Shown in pieces: positions 52,857 through 61,810 of a DNA stretch of 64,000 nucleotides. Source of the stretch: Kordiimonadaceae bacterium (GTDB lineage Bacteria > Pseudomonadota > Alphaproteobacteria > Sphingomonadales > Emcibacteraceae). A program made the position numbers and the translations under genes. The DNA lies in the NCBI GenBank assembly GCA_024236295.1, contig JACKKT010000009.1:1-64000 (forward strand). Direction: 5' to 3'. The notes beneath the pieces were generated by a model, which had not been told where the DNA came from, searched no databases, and worked only from the letters and a program-made list of their open reading frames with translations. The stretch's first letter is position 1. Every line of letters starts with the position of its first letter.

Positions 52857-54488
52857 ATGAGTTACGATGCACATACAGCTGACGATCATCACGAACATCA
52901 TCCGACCGGATGGCGCAGATGGATGCTGTCAACAAACCATAAGGATATCGGTACTCTTTATCTGATATTCGCAATAGTTGCTGGCGTAATCGGAGGTATT
53001 TTTTCCGGGCTTATGCGCCTGGAACTTATGGAGCCAGGAATGCAGTTTCTGCCAATGTTTAAAGGCGGTGATGTAACTGCGGCTTACCATTTCTTTAACG
53101 TCTTGATAACGGCCCATGGCTTGATCATGATCTTCTTTATGGTGATGCCTGCTCTAATCGGCGGATTTGGTAACTGGTTTGTTCCGATCATGATAGGTGC
53201 GCCGGACATGGCATTCCCCCGTATGAACAATATTTCTTTCTGGTTGTTACCAGTTGCATTATTGCTTCTGGTGCTTTCAACATTTTTTGAAGGACCTCCA
53301 GGCCAAATGGGTGTTGGTGGCGGTTGGACCGTTTATGCGCCTCTCTCGACTTCCGGACAGCCTGGACCAGCGATGGATCTGGCAATATTCTCACTCCATG
53401 TGGCAGGGGCATCCTCAATTTTGGGTGCAATCAATTTTATCTGTACGATATTCAATATGCGTGCTCCTGGAATGACTCTTCATAAAATGCCACTATTTGT
53501 ATGGTCTGTTCTGGTTACTGTATTCCTGCTTCTACTTGCTCTTCCTGTTCTAGCGGGCGCAATTACAATGCTGCTTACAGATAGAAATTTTGGAACGGCA
53601 TTCTTTGATCCTGCCGGTGGTGGTGACCCTGTCCTTTACCAGCATCTGTTTTGGTTCTTTGGACACCCTGAGGTTTATATCCTTATTCTTCCTGGTTTTG
53701 GGATCATCAGCCATATTGTTTCCACTTTCTCCAATAAGCCTATTTTTGGATATCTTGGCATGGCGTATGCGATGGTTGCTATTGGTGTCGTTGGTTTTAT
53801 CGTATGGGCTCACCACATGTATACTGTCGGTATGGATGTTGATACAAAAGCATATTTTACAGCAGCAACAATGGTTATTGCGGTTCCAACAGGGATTAAG
53901 ATTTTCTCATGGCTTGGAACAATGTGGGGTGGATCAATCAGGTTTGAAACACCAATGCTTTTTGCGATTGGCATGATCTTCCTCTTTACAATTGGTGGCG
54001 TTACCGGTGTTGTTCTTGCCAACAGCGCCGTTGATACAGCTTTCCATGATACATATTATGTTGTCGCTCACTTCCATTATACCATGTCAATGGGAGCTCT
54101 GTTCTCAATTTATGCGGGATGGTATTTCTGGATTGGTAAAATGAGCGGGAAGCCATATCCGCAATTGGTCTCAAAAATTCATTTCTGGCTGACATTTATC
54201 GGTGTTAACCTCATTTTCTTCCCTCAGCATTTCCTCGGTCTTGCCGGAATGCCACGTCGTATTCCTGACTATCCGGATGCTTATGCTCTGTGGAATTTAT
54301 GGTCTTCTATCGGTTATCTTGTGATGGCTGTTGGTCTTGTATTCTTCTTCATTGGTGTCTTTATGACATTCCGTTCGAAAGAACGTGTTGGAAATAACCA
54401 ATGGGGCGAAAGCGCAACAACATTGGAGTGGACATTATCATCTCCTCCACCATTCCATCAGTTCAATGAATTGCCGAGAATCAAGTAA
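52857..54488 (+). CDS. ctaD: Cytochrome c oxidase subunit I
   Basis: A 543-aa heme-copper oxidase core of the aa3 type, with twelve helices. CuB/Tyr cross-link site WFFGHPEVYILILPGFG (type A, with the active-site Tyr), K/D-channel residues and the heme ligands in HDTYYVVAHFHY are present. ATG 52857 with GGAGAG upstream is preferred; the open frame begins at 52842 directly after ctaC. Confidence 0.97.
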   Translation: MSYDAHTADDHHEHHPTGWRRWMLSTNHKDIGTLYLIFAIVAGVIGGIFSGLMRLELMEPGMQFLPMFKGGDVTAAYHFFNVLITAHGLIMIFFMVMPALIGGFGNWFVPIMIGAPDMAFPRMNNISFWLLPVALLLLVLSTFFEGPPGQMGVGGGWTVYAPLSTSGQPGPAMDLAIFSLHVAGASSILGAINFICTIFNMRAPGMTLHKMPLFVWSVLVTVFLLLLALPVLAGAITMLLTDRNFGTAFFDPAGGGDPVLYQHLFWFFGHPEVYILILPGFGIISHIVSTFSNKPIFGYLGMAYAMVAIGVVGFIVWAHHMYTVGMDVDTKAYFTAATMVIAVPTGIKIFSWLGTMWGGSIRFETPMLFAIGMIFLFTIGGVTGVVLANSAVDTAFHDTYYVVAHFHYTMSMGALFSIYAGWYFWIGKMSGKPYPQLVSKIHFWLTFIGVNLIFFPQHFLGLAGMPRRIPDYPDAYALWNLWSSIGYLVMAVGLVFFFIGVFMTFRSKERVGNNQWGESATTLEWTLSSPPPFHQFNELPRIK

Positions 54489-54498
54489 AATGTTTAGT

Positions 54499-54522
54499 TG
54501 CCGGGCCAGACCAGGCCCGGCA
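54499..54522 (+). other. Strong hairpin between ctaD and ctaB
   Basis: TGCCGGGCC (54499-54507) pairs with GGCCCGGCA (54514-54522). No T run follows, so it is more likely an mRNA-stabilising or processing hairpin that raises ctaCD over the assembly genes than a terminator. Confidence 0.6.
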
Positions 54523-54552
54523 GCACTAACGATTTATATAAGATAAAGTAAC

Positions 54553-55476
54553 ATGGACATAACATCAGCAAACAGCAACATCGCTGACTATCAGCTGCCA
54601 AGTGCAGGTGATTATTTTAACCTGCTTAAACCGCGGGTGATGTCTCTTGTTATATTTACCGCCTTTATTGGTTTATTGGTGGCGCCGGGAAATATTCACC
54701 CTGTAATTGGATTTACGGCTATTTTATGTATTGCTGTTGCCGCTGGTGCCGCGGGCTGTCTGAATATGTGGTATGAAACGGATATTGATGCCATGATGCG
54801 CAGAACGGCAAACAGACCTATACCTTCCGGCCGCATTGATGCACAGTCTGCTCTTCATTTCGGTGTTGCGCTTTCAGTTGGCTCAGTACTTGTGATGGGC
54901 CTGACTGTTAATGTTACGGCTGCTATATTGCTTGCCGTCACAATCCTTTTTTACGTCGTTGTTTATACAATGTGGTTAAAAAGAAGGACGACACAGAATA
55001 TAGTTATTGGCGGTGCTGCTGGAGCGTTCCCACCTATGGTTGCCTGGGCGGCAGTGACCGGTGATATAAGCCTCGAAAGTATTGTTCTTTTTGCCATAAT
55101 CTTTATGTGGACCCCGCCACATTTTTGGGCGCTTTCATTATTTGCCTGTAAAGATTATGAAAATGCCGGGATTCCAATGCTTCCTGTTGTGCGAGGGGAA
55201 GCTTACACAAAAAAACAAATTATGCTTTATACAGCCCTTATGGTTCCTGTATCAATCCTGCCCTGGTATTTGGGGTATGCCGGAATTGCTTATGGTTTGA
55301 CAGCAGCATTGCTCGGTGGAATGTTTATCTGGCTTTCATATGCTCTTTTGACCGATCAAAAATCAGTTGATGAAAATAGTGCGAGCGCAAAAAAAGTCTT
55401 TTTCTTTTCGGTATTTTATCTTTTTGCATTATTTGCAGTTTTGGGTATCGAAAATATTGTTGAGAGGCTGATTTGA
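54553..55476 (+). CDS. ctaB: Protoheme IX farnesyltransferase (heme O synthase)
   Basis: A 307-aa inner-membrane UbiA-family enzyme that farnesylates heme B to heme O. Motif NMWYETDIDAMMRRTANRP, and the second site with MWTPPHFWALSL. Heme A synthase (ctaA), the next enzyme, is not in the window. Stop shares one base with the next small gene (TGATG). Confidence 0.96.
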   Translation: MDITSANSNIADYQLPSAGDYFNLLKPRVMSLVIFTAFIGLLVAPGNIHPVIGFTAILCIAVAAGAAGCLNMWYETDIDAMMRRTANRPIPSGRIDAQSALHFGVALSVGSVLVMGLTVNVTAAILLAVTILFYVVVYTMWLKRRTTQNIVIGGAAGAFPPMVAWAAVTGDISLESIVLFAIIFMWTPPHFWALSLFACKDYENAGIPMLPVVRGEAYTKKQIMLYTALMVPVSILPWYLGYAGIAYGLTAALLGGMFIWLSYALLTDQKSVDENSASAKKVFFFSVFYLFALFAVLGIENIVERLI

Positions 55477-55595
55477 TGCCACTTCACGATGAACATAAAA
55501 AACGTGCAGGACGAAATTATGCTCTGGCCGCTGTGCTGGGTGCTCTGGTTATATTGTTTTTTTTCATTACGCTTGCAAAGCTTGGGGTGATTTAA
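55476..55595 (+). CDS. 39-aa single-helix membrane protein in the oxidase operon (CoxF-like)
   Basis: This short gene is easily missed. It encodes 39 residues: a charged N-terminus (MPLHDEHKKRAGRN) and one hydrophobic helix (YALAAVLGALVILFFFITL), ending LAKLGVI. It overlaps the ctaB stop by one base and ends one base before ctaG, so it is translationally embedded. Similar tiny proteins sit at this place in other alphaproteobacterial cta operons. A role in oxidase assembly is inferred. Confidence 0.8.
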   Translation: MPLHDEHKKRAGRNYALAAVLGALVILFFFITLAKLGVI

Positions 55596-55596
55596 A

Positions 55597-56163
55597 ATGA
55601 CGATGCAGGCTAGACAACAAACCAATCATACAAAAGCCCTTGTTCTATCATTGGGCATAATCTTTATAATGGTTATGCTGGTAGTATTTTCTGTGCCGCT
55701 TTATAGATTATTCTGTGCGGCAACGGGCGTGGGAGGAACAACAAACAGAGCTGAATACGCACCGGATCAGAATAAAATTCTTGATCGGGAAATAACAGTA
55801 TTGTTTAACGCTGATGTTAATGGAAATCTGCCATGGTATTTCAAACCGGAACAGAGAAAAGTGAAAGTGAAAATAGGTGAAGAAGCACTTATTTTCTATA
55901 AAGCAATAAATAAAAGTGATAAACCGGTAACCGGCGTGGCAACATTTAATGTAACACCGTTTAAAACGGCTTATTATTTTAATAAGGTTCAATGTTTTTG
56001 TTTTACAGAACAGACACTGCAACCAGGTGAAGAAGTTGATATGGCGGTAAGTTTCTATATTGATCCCGAATTCGATAAAGATGAGGATGTGGATGAGATC
56101 AAGGAACTAACACTTTCATACACTTTTTTTAAATCAGAAGACTATAATAAACAATTTGAATAG
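55597..56163 (+). CDS. ctaG: Cytochrome c oxidase copper-assembly protein (Cox11 family)
   Basis: A 188-aa protein that delivers copper to CuB of subunit I. One N-terminal helix (about residues 17-37) anchors a periplasmic immunoglobulin-like domain with the copper motif CFCF in KVQCFCFTEQTL. Sits between the small gene and ctaE. Confidence 0.95.
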   Translation: MTMQARQQTNHTKALVLSLGIIFIMVMLVVFSVPLYRLFCAATGVGGTTNRAEYAPDQNKILDREITVLFNADVNGNLPWYFKPEQRKVKVKIGEEALIFYKAINKSDKPVTGVATFNVTPFKTAYYFNKVQCFCFTEQTLQPGEEVDMAVSFYIDPEFDKDEDVDEIKELTLSYTFFKSEDYNKQFE

Positions 56164-56186
56164 ATATATCATATAAGGAATAATTT

Positions 56187-56984
56187 ATGTCAGATTCACA
56201 TGCCCCAAACCATAACTACCATCTGGTAGATCCAAGTCCGTGGCCAATATTTTGTTCGTTTTCGGCATTTTTATTGTTTTTCGGTGGCGTCCTATATATG
56301 CACTACGACAATCCGTGGGTTGTTAGCATCGGTGCACTGCTTACAATTTTTGGTGCCTATAGCTGGTGGGGCGATGTGATCCGCGAAGCTGAACATGAAG
56401 GTCACCATAAGCCAATCGTTCAGCTCGGTCTGCGCTATGGCATGTTTTTGTTTATCATGTCCGAAGTTATGTTCTTTGTGGCATGGTTCTGGGCATTTTT
56501 TGATGCAAGTATTTTCCCCAAGGAAGCCATTAATTATGTCTGGCCTCCAGAAGGAATTGAAACACTTGATCCATGGCACCTGCCATTTGTGAACACCCTA
56601 ATCCTGCTTTTGTCCGGTTGTACTGTAACCTGGGCACACCATTCGCTTATCGAAGGTGACAGAGGAATGTTCAAACAAATGCTTCTTTTTACAATACTTC
56701 TAGGCATGAGTTTTACAAGTATTCAGGCATATGAGTATCATCACGCAACTTTCGGATTTGCCGATGGTATCTATAGCTCCACATTTTATATGGCTACAGG
56801 TTTCCATGGGTTCCATGTTCTGATTGGAACTATATTCCTTCTTGTAAATCTGTTCCGTGGCATGGCGGGTCACTTTACGCCGAAACACCATTTCGGATTT
56901 GAGGCAGCAGCCTGGTACTGGCATTTCGTTGACGTTGTCTGGCTTGTATTATTCTTCTGCATATATGTGGGAATTACAGGTTAG
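56187..56984 (+). CDS. ctaE: Cytochrome c oxidase subunit III
   Basis: A 265-aa subunit with seven helices. NYHLVDPSPWP opens the protein; FIMSEVMFFVAWFWAFFDAS and GFHGFHVLIGT are typical, the latter with conserved His. It supports proton uptake and turnover stability of the core. Confidence 0.97.
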   Translation: MSDSHAPNHNYHLVDPSPWPIFCSFSAFLLFFGGVLYMHYDNPWVVSIGALLTIFGAYSWWGDVIREAEHEGHHKPIVQLGLRYGMFLFIMSEVMFFVAWFWAFFDASIFPKEAINYVWPPEGIETLDPWHLPFVNTLILLLSGCTVTWAHHSLIEGDRGMFKQMLLFTILLGMSFTSIQAYEYHHATFGFADGIYSSTFYMATGFHGFHVLIGTIFLLVNLFRGMAGHFTPKHHFGFEAAAWYWHFVDVVWLVLFFCIYVGITG

Positions 56985-56989
56985 AAAAA

Positions 56990-57370
56990 TTGCCTGATAT
57001 CAAAAAAACAGACACATCAGTCTCGCCAATAAAAGCGGGACTGATGTGTCGTTGTCCCCGATGTGGCAAAGGTAAATTATATAAGGGGTTTCTTGATTTC
57101 GCCGATAGATGTTCAGAATGTGAACTGGACTATTCGGACTTCGAAAAAGGCGATGGACCTGCTGTATTCATAATTCTGATTATGGGTTTTATTGTCGTCG
57201 GATTTGCTCTGGTCGTTGAAGTAAGATTTCATCCGCCGCTTTGGATTCATGCAGTGCTCTGGACCCCACTTATTCTTGGTGGTTCTATCGCAATGCTCAG
57301 ACCAATGAAAGGTCTGATTATTGCAATGCAATATATTTATAAAGCACGTGAAGGTAAATTGGACCAATAA
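56990..57370 (+). CDS. DUF983 zinc-ribbon membrane protein
   Basis: A 126-aa protein with a four-cysteine zinc ribbon (CRCPRCGKGKLY then CSECELDY) and two hydrophobic helices (residues about 60-80 and 85-105). It starts at TTG 56990, five bases after ctaE; an internal ATG at 57044 would remove the N-terminal basic part common in the family. Found next to ctaE and SURF1 in many Alphaproteobacteria, so an oxidase-related role is likely, not proven. Confidence 0.82.
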   Translation: MPDIKKTDTSVSPIKAGLMCRCPRCGKGKLYKGFLDFADRCSECELDYSDFEKGDGPAVFIILIMGFIVVGFALVVEVRFHPPLWIHAVLWTPLILGGSIAMLRPMKGLIIAMQYIYKAREGKLDQ

Positions 57371-57373
57371 TAA

Positions 57374-58084
57374 ATGTTTCCCTATTCATTCAAGCCCAGG
57401 CTTTGGCCAACCCTGATCTCGATCATATTGCTGGCTTGTCTGTTATGGCTTGGAAACTGGCAGATAGAAAGACTTGAGTGGAAACTTGGTTTAATTAAAC
57501 AGATTGAAGACAGAGCCTATGCTGAGCCTGTTGAGCTTCCCGATACAGAAATCACGCCTGACGATATGGAATATTTATCAGTGAAGGTCACGGGTAAATT
57601 TAAGAATGATCTGGAAATGACTTTGTACAGTGTTGGCCCGAATGGTGAGGCGGGCTACGACCTATATACACCGTTTGCTGATCATTCCGGGAAAGTAATC
57701 ATTATAAACAGGGGCTGGGTACCGGAACGGATGAAGAATCAGCAAAGTCGACCTGAAACCTTGGAATCAGGGGATGTAACTGTTGCGGGGCTATTAAGAG
57801 CACCAGTTAAAAAGCTTTGGTATGGTCCGGAAAATGATCCAGGGAATAATAACTGGTTTTATGGAGATTTGAACGCCATGATATCGGCGCAAAATCTGAC
57901 AAATGTGTTTCCTATGTATTTATATGCCGTAAGTGCTGAAAATAACGGTGGTTTTCCAATCGCAGGTCGAACAGAACTGAATATCGTTAACAATCATCTT
58001 GATTATGCCTTGACCTGGTATGGTCTGGCTGTTGTACTTGTGATCATTTATCTGATTGCTCATTTGAAAAAGAAAGAAAAGTAA
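57374..58084 (+). CDS. SURF1-family oxidase assembly protein
   Basis: A 236-aa inner-membrane protein with a helix at each end (residues about 10-30 and 212-232) and a periplasmic loop between. Family blocks: LLWLGNWQIERLEWK, INRGWVPERMK and NNHLDYALTWYGLA. SURF1 helps place heme A in subunit I. Three bases after the DUF983 gene; last of the oxidase assembly genes. Confidence 0.93.
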   Translation: MFPYSFKPRLWPTLISIILLACLLWLGNWQIERLEWKLGLIKQIEDRAYAEPVELPDTEITPDDMEYLSVKVTGKFKNDLEMTLYSVGPNGEAGYDLYTPFADHSGKVIIINRGWVPERMKNQQSRPETLESGDVTVAGLLRAPVKKLWYGPENDPGNNNWFYGDLNAMISAQNLTNVFPMYLYAVSAENNGGFPIAGRTELNIVNNHLDYALTWYGLAVVLVIIYLIAHLKKKEK

Positions 58085-58150
58085 CTGTTGCAAGTGGCAG
58101 GCATTTCGCTAATGTGTGCAACGCAAATTTAATGTCTAAAGGACAGTGAA

Positions 58151-59539
58151 GTGAAATACAAAAGCACACGTGGCGAGGCGCCGGATTTAAATTTTGAAGA
58201 AGTGCTTCTATCGGGACTTGCCCGGGATGGCGGATTATATCTTCCGGAAGTCTGGCCACAGATTGCTGACGCTGAAATCAGGGCAATGCGTGGGAAAAGT
58301 TATCAGGATATAGCATTTCAGGTTATGTCGCCTTATGTTTGTCCTGAAATTCCCGAAGAGGATTTTAAAGGACTAATTGAAAAAGCTTATTCCACCTTTC
58401 GCCATGATGCTGTTGTTCCGCTATCCCAGCTGGATAGTAATGAGTGGATGCTTGAATTATATCATGGCCCTACCCTTGCATTTAAAGATGTCGCTTTACA
58501 ACTTCTAGGTCATTTATTTGATTATGTTCTGACCAAACGCGGCGACAAAATTACCATTGTCGGCGCCACTTCTGGGGATACCGGCTCAGCCGCTATTGAC
58601 TGCGTGCAGGGACGGGCATGCGCGGATATTTTTATGCTGCACCCGTATGGTCGGGTATCGAATGTTCAGCGCCGGCAAATGACCACTGTACTTAAAAATA
58701 ATGTTCACAATATTGCTATTGAAGGGGATTTTGATAATTGCCAAGCCCTGGTAAAGGCCTTGTTTAATGATTTAGATTTCAGGGATAAAATCAGATTATC
58801 CGCTGTGAATAGCATCAACTGGGCACGGGTTATGGCCCAGATCGTCTATTATTTTACCGCCGCCGTGGCTTTGGGGTCGCCCGATAGAAAAGTATCCTTC
58901 AGTGTTCCAACAGGAAATTTTGGTGATGTTTATGCGGGATATATCGCAAAACAAATGGGTCTTCCCATCGATCGTTTGGTTGTTGCAACCAATGTTAATG
59001 ATATCCTGTCCCGAACATTATCAAACGGTGAGTATAAAGTGGGGGAGACCATCCCGACCATAAGTCCAAGCATGGATATTCAGGTTTCCAGTAATTTTGA
59101 AAGACTACTATACAATATTTATAAAGGTAACGGGGCTGATGTACGCCTTTTAATGGAAAATTTAAAACAGTCCGGTGTGTTCATTATTTCATCCGGGCAG
59201 TTAAACAGGGCAAAAGAAACATTTGATGCTCTGCGCGTCTCTGAAGACGAAACAAAATCCACGATAGCGGAAGTTTATAAATCAACAGGGCACGTCATTG
59301 ATCCTCATACGGCAGTAGGTATTCATGCGGCAAGGCAAATCAGACAGGATAAATCAGTGCCTATGATCAGTCTGAGCACAGCTCATCCTGCCAAGTTCCC
59401 GGATGCAGTTGAGGAAGTAACGGGTATCTATCCGGCGCTTCCGGTTCACATGGCTGACCTGTTTGAAAGAGAAGAAAAATTCGATATTCTTCCAAATGAC
59501 CTCGGCGCTCTCAAAAAATACATATTGGAACATTTATGA
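58151..59539 (+). CDS. thrC: Threonine synthase
   Basis: A 462-aa PLP enzyme turning O-phosphohomoserine into threonine, completing the pathway begun by ThrB. The PLP lysine lies in GPTLAFKDVALQ; GATSGDTGSAA binds the phosphate. It starts at GTG 58151 with AAAGGA upstream. Adjacent to the cta operon in many Alphaproteobacteria, 66 bases after SURF1. Confidence 0.96.
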   Translation: MKYKSTRGEAPDLNFEEVLLSGLARDGGLYLPEVWPQIADAEIRAMRGKSYQDIAFQVMSPYVCPEIPEEDFKGLIEKAYSTFRHDAVVPLSQLDSNEWMLELYHGPTLAFKDVALQLLGHLFDYVLTKRGDKITIVGATSGDTGSAAIDCVQGRACADIFMLHPYGRVSNVQRRQMTTVLKNNVHNIAIEGDFDNCQALVKALFNDLDFRDKIRLSAVNSINWARVMAQIVYYFTAAVALGSPDRKVSFSVPTGNFGDVYAGYIAKQMGLPIDRLVVATNVNDILSRTLSNGEYKVGETIPTISPSMDIQVSSNFERLLYNIYKGNGADVRLLMENLKQSGVFIISSGQLNRAKETFDALRVSEDETKSTIAEVYKSTGHVIDPHTAVGIHAARQIRQDKSVPMISLSTAHPAKFPDAVEEVTGIYPALPVHMADLFEREEKFDILPNDLGALKKYILEHL

Positions 59540-60792
59540 GTGTCGAGGTAACGAGACTTAAAAACGGTCTTCGTGTTGTCTCGGACAGGATTGCCAATGT
59601 TGAGACAGTAACTGTTGGAACGTGGGTTGATGTTGGAAGCCGGTTCGAGCAGGCAGAGGAAAACGGTCTTTCCCACATGCTTGAACATATGGCCTTTAAG
59701 GGAACAAAAAAAAGATCCGCTTACGATATTGCTGAGCAAATAGAGGATGTAGGTGGATATTTAAATGCCTACACTTCCAGAGAACATACAACATATTATG
59801 CAAGACTATTAAAAGAAGATCTGGAGCTGGGCGTCGATGTGCTTGGTGATATCCTGCAACATTCCGTTTTTGATGAGGGTGAGCTGGAGCGTGAACGTGG
59901 TGTGATCATTCAGGAAATTGGTCAGGCTGAAGATACACCGGATGATGTGGTTTTTGATTTGATGCAACAGGCCGCCTATCATGATCAACCTATAGGAAGG
60001 CCCATATTAGGAACTATAGATCTGATTAACCGTTTCAATCGCAATGACCTGATAGGATATATGGCGGATCATTATAAAAGCGAACAAATGGCTGTAGTAG
60101 CGGCAGGAAATCTTGACCATGAGAAACTTGTCAGCATGGTTGAGAAATATTTCTCAGATCTTGATTTTAAAAGATCCAAAGATAAGCAAACAGCAATTTA
60201 TACAGGGGGCGAGAAACGCACCGATCGTGATTTGGAGCAGGTAAATCTGCTTTTCGGTTTTGATGGTATATCCTATGCTGACCCTGATTATTTTTCGTCT
60301 CAGGTTATGTCAATGGTGCTGGGGGGTGGAATGTCTTCAAGACTTTTTCAGGAGGTGCGAGAAAAACGCGGGCTCGTTTATTCCATATATTCATATATGG
60401 GGTCTTATGTCGATGGGGGGACCTTTGGCATCCATGCAGGAACCGGCGAGGATCAGGTAGGGGAGCTCGTCCCGGTTATTGCCTCTGAATTTCATAAACT
60501 GGCGGAATTTACAGATGAGCAGGAAGTCAATCGCGCCAAAGCCCAGTTGAAAGCGGGCCTCCTCATGTCGCTTGAAAGCACAACAAGCCGTATGGAACAA
60601 TTGGGCCGTCAGCAAATGATTTTTGGTCGCCATGTGCCACATGATGAAATTCTGGAAAAAATAGAAGTCGTAAATGCCGATGCCGTCATGAAATGCGCCA
60701 AGAGAATTTTGTCGGGGAGCAATTTAAGCTTAGGGGCGATCGGCCCTCTTAAAAATCTTGTGGAGTTTGAAAAAATTTCCGCCTTGTTTTAA
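59536..60792 (+). CDS. M16-family zinc peptidase, processing-protease-like
   Basis: A 418-aa peptidase of the pitrilysin family. The inverted zinc motif HMLEH is in LSHMLEHMAFKGT, and the distal glutamate in GVIIQEIGQAED; the second half has GGGMSSRLFQEVREKRGLVYS, as in mitochondrial processing peptidase beta. No signal peptide. Start overlaps thrC by ATGA. Its stop overlaps the convergent GFA stop. Confidence 0.92.
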   Translation: MSVEVTRLKNGLRVVSDRIANVETVTVGTWVDVGSRFEQAEENGLSHMLEHMAFKGTKKRSAYDIAEQIEDVGGYLNAYTSREHTTYYARLLKEDLELGVDVLGDILQHSVFDEGELERERGVIIQEIGQAEDTPDDVVFDLMQQAAYHDQPIGRPILGTIDLINRFNRNDLIGYMADHYKSEQMAVVAAGNLDHEKLVSMVEKYFSDLDFKRSKDKQTAIYTGGEKRTDRDLEQVNLLFGFDGISYADPDYFSSQVMSMVLGGGMSSRLFQEVREKRGLVYSIYSYMGSYVDGGTFGIHAGTGEDQVGELVPVIASEFHKLAEFTDEQEVNRAKAQLKAGLLMSLESTTSRMEQLGRQQMIFGRHVPHDEILEKIEVVNADAVMKCAKRILSGSNLSLGAIGPLKNLVEFEKISALF

Positions 60793-61187
60793 TTGGGTGC
60801 ACCTTCATCATATTTTGGCAGTCCGTCGTCCAGATATACATGCTTTAAAGCACGTTTAACCCAGATGTGCTGTGTAATTTCAATTTGATCAGGATCTTCA
60901 AGTACACCAATAGGAATATCAAAACATTTTTCAGTATGTATGGACATGTTAGACCCGCAATTTCCGCAAAATCCCCGTTTTAAATTTGCGCTAGAGTTAT
61001 AAAGACTAAGCTGGCCTTTGATGGTTCTCACTTTATCCTTATCAAACACCACCCATACCATAAAACTTGACCCGGATGATTTCTGGCAGGTTTTACAATG
61101 ACAATATTCCGCATAATTCGGTCTGCCTGTAGCTTCAAGTTCAATTTCACCGCACATACAGCTCGCTTTATGAATAATTTCGGTCAT
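60789..61187 (-). CDS. GFA-family zinc protein
   Basis: A 132-aa protein of the glutathione-dependent formaldehyde-activating (GFA/CENP-V) fold. Zinc cysteines appear in SCMCGEIELEA, CHCKTCQKSSG and GFCGNCGSNM. The GFA activity itself is disputed for much of the family. Its start overlaps the upstream GST gene's stop by ATGA, linking it to glutathione chemistry. Confidence 0.87.
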   Translation of the reverse strand: MTEIIHKASCMCGEIELEATGRPNYAEYCHCKTCQKSSGSSFMVWVVFDKDKVRTIKGQLSLYNSSANLKRGFCGNCGSNMSIHTEKCFDIPIGVLEDPDQIEITQHIWVKRALKHVYLDDGLPKYDEGAPN

Positions 61188-61807
61188 TTACTTTCCCAGT
61201 CATTAGGATACATCGTTAGGTAATTTGGTTCTGCTTCAATCCTTTTGAACCATTTATTGATTGCGGGGAAGCGAGTCATATCAAAATTTCCCAAATGAGC
61301 TTTATGGCTATAGGCATAAAGTGCAATATCAGCGATTGAGAGACGAGAGCCAACAAGATAGTCATTGTTTTCCAGACAATCTTCCATAATCTTCAAAGCG
61401 GCATACCCTTTTTCATGGAGCGTGGGGATTTCTGATCTTCGCGGTGAAGTTTCCGGTAACATGGTCAGAATGAATTTTGCAACAGCAACAAATGGTTCAT
61501 GTGAATATTGTTCAAAAAACATCCATTCCATAACCTTCGCCTGCTGCCAGGGATCATCCGGAAAAAAGTTCGTATTTTGTGAAATATAATAAAGTATTGC
61601 GTTTGATTCGGCCAGATACCTGCCATCTTCAAATTGCAGTACAGGAATACGGCCGTTTTTATTTATATTAGTCAAAAAATCTTTAGTTCGGGTTTCGCCA
61701 TTGACCACATCATACTGAATTGTTTTGAATTCAATCTGCAGAAACGAAAGCAATAGACGTATTTTATAAGCATTCCCGGATTCAGTATTATCATGAAGTA
61801 TCAGCAT
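61184..61807 (-). CDS. Glutathione S-transferase family protein
   Basis: A 207-aa two-domain GST. Thioredoxin-fold N-terminal part (LILHDNTESGNAYKIRLLLSFL) with glutathione loop GRIPVLQFEDGRYLAESNAIL, and helical C-terminal part with SIADIALYAYSH. Catalysis likely uses an N-terminal Ser/Asn rather than Cys. Three bases after mutY and coupled to the GFA gene. Confidence 0.9.
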   Translation of the reverse strand: MLILHDNTESGNAYKIRLLLSFLQIEFKTIQYDVVNGETRTKDFLTNINKNGRIPVLQFEDGRYLAESNAILYYISQNTNFFPDDPWQQAKVMEWMFFEQYSHEPFVAVAKFILTMLPETSPRRSEIPTLHEKGYAALKIMEDCLENNDYLVGSRLSIADIALYAYSHKAHLGNFDMTRFPAINKWFKRIEAEPNYLTMYPNDWESK

Positions 61808-61810
61808 TTT

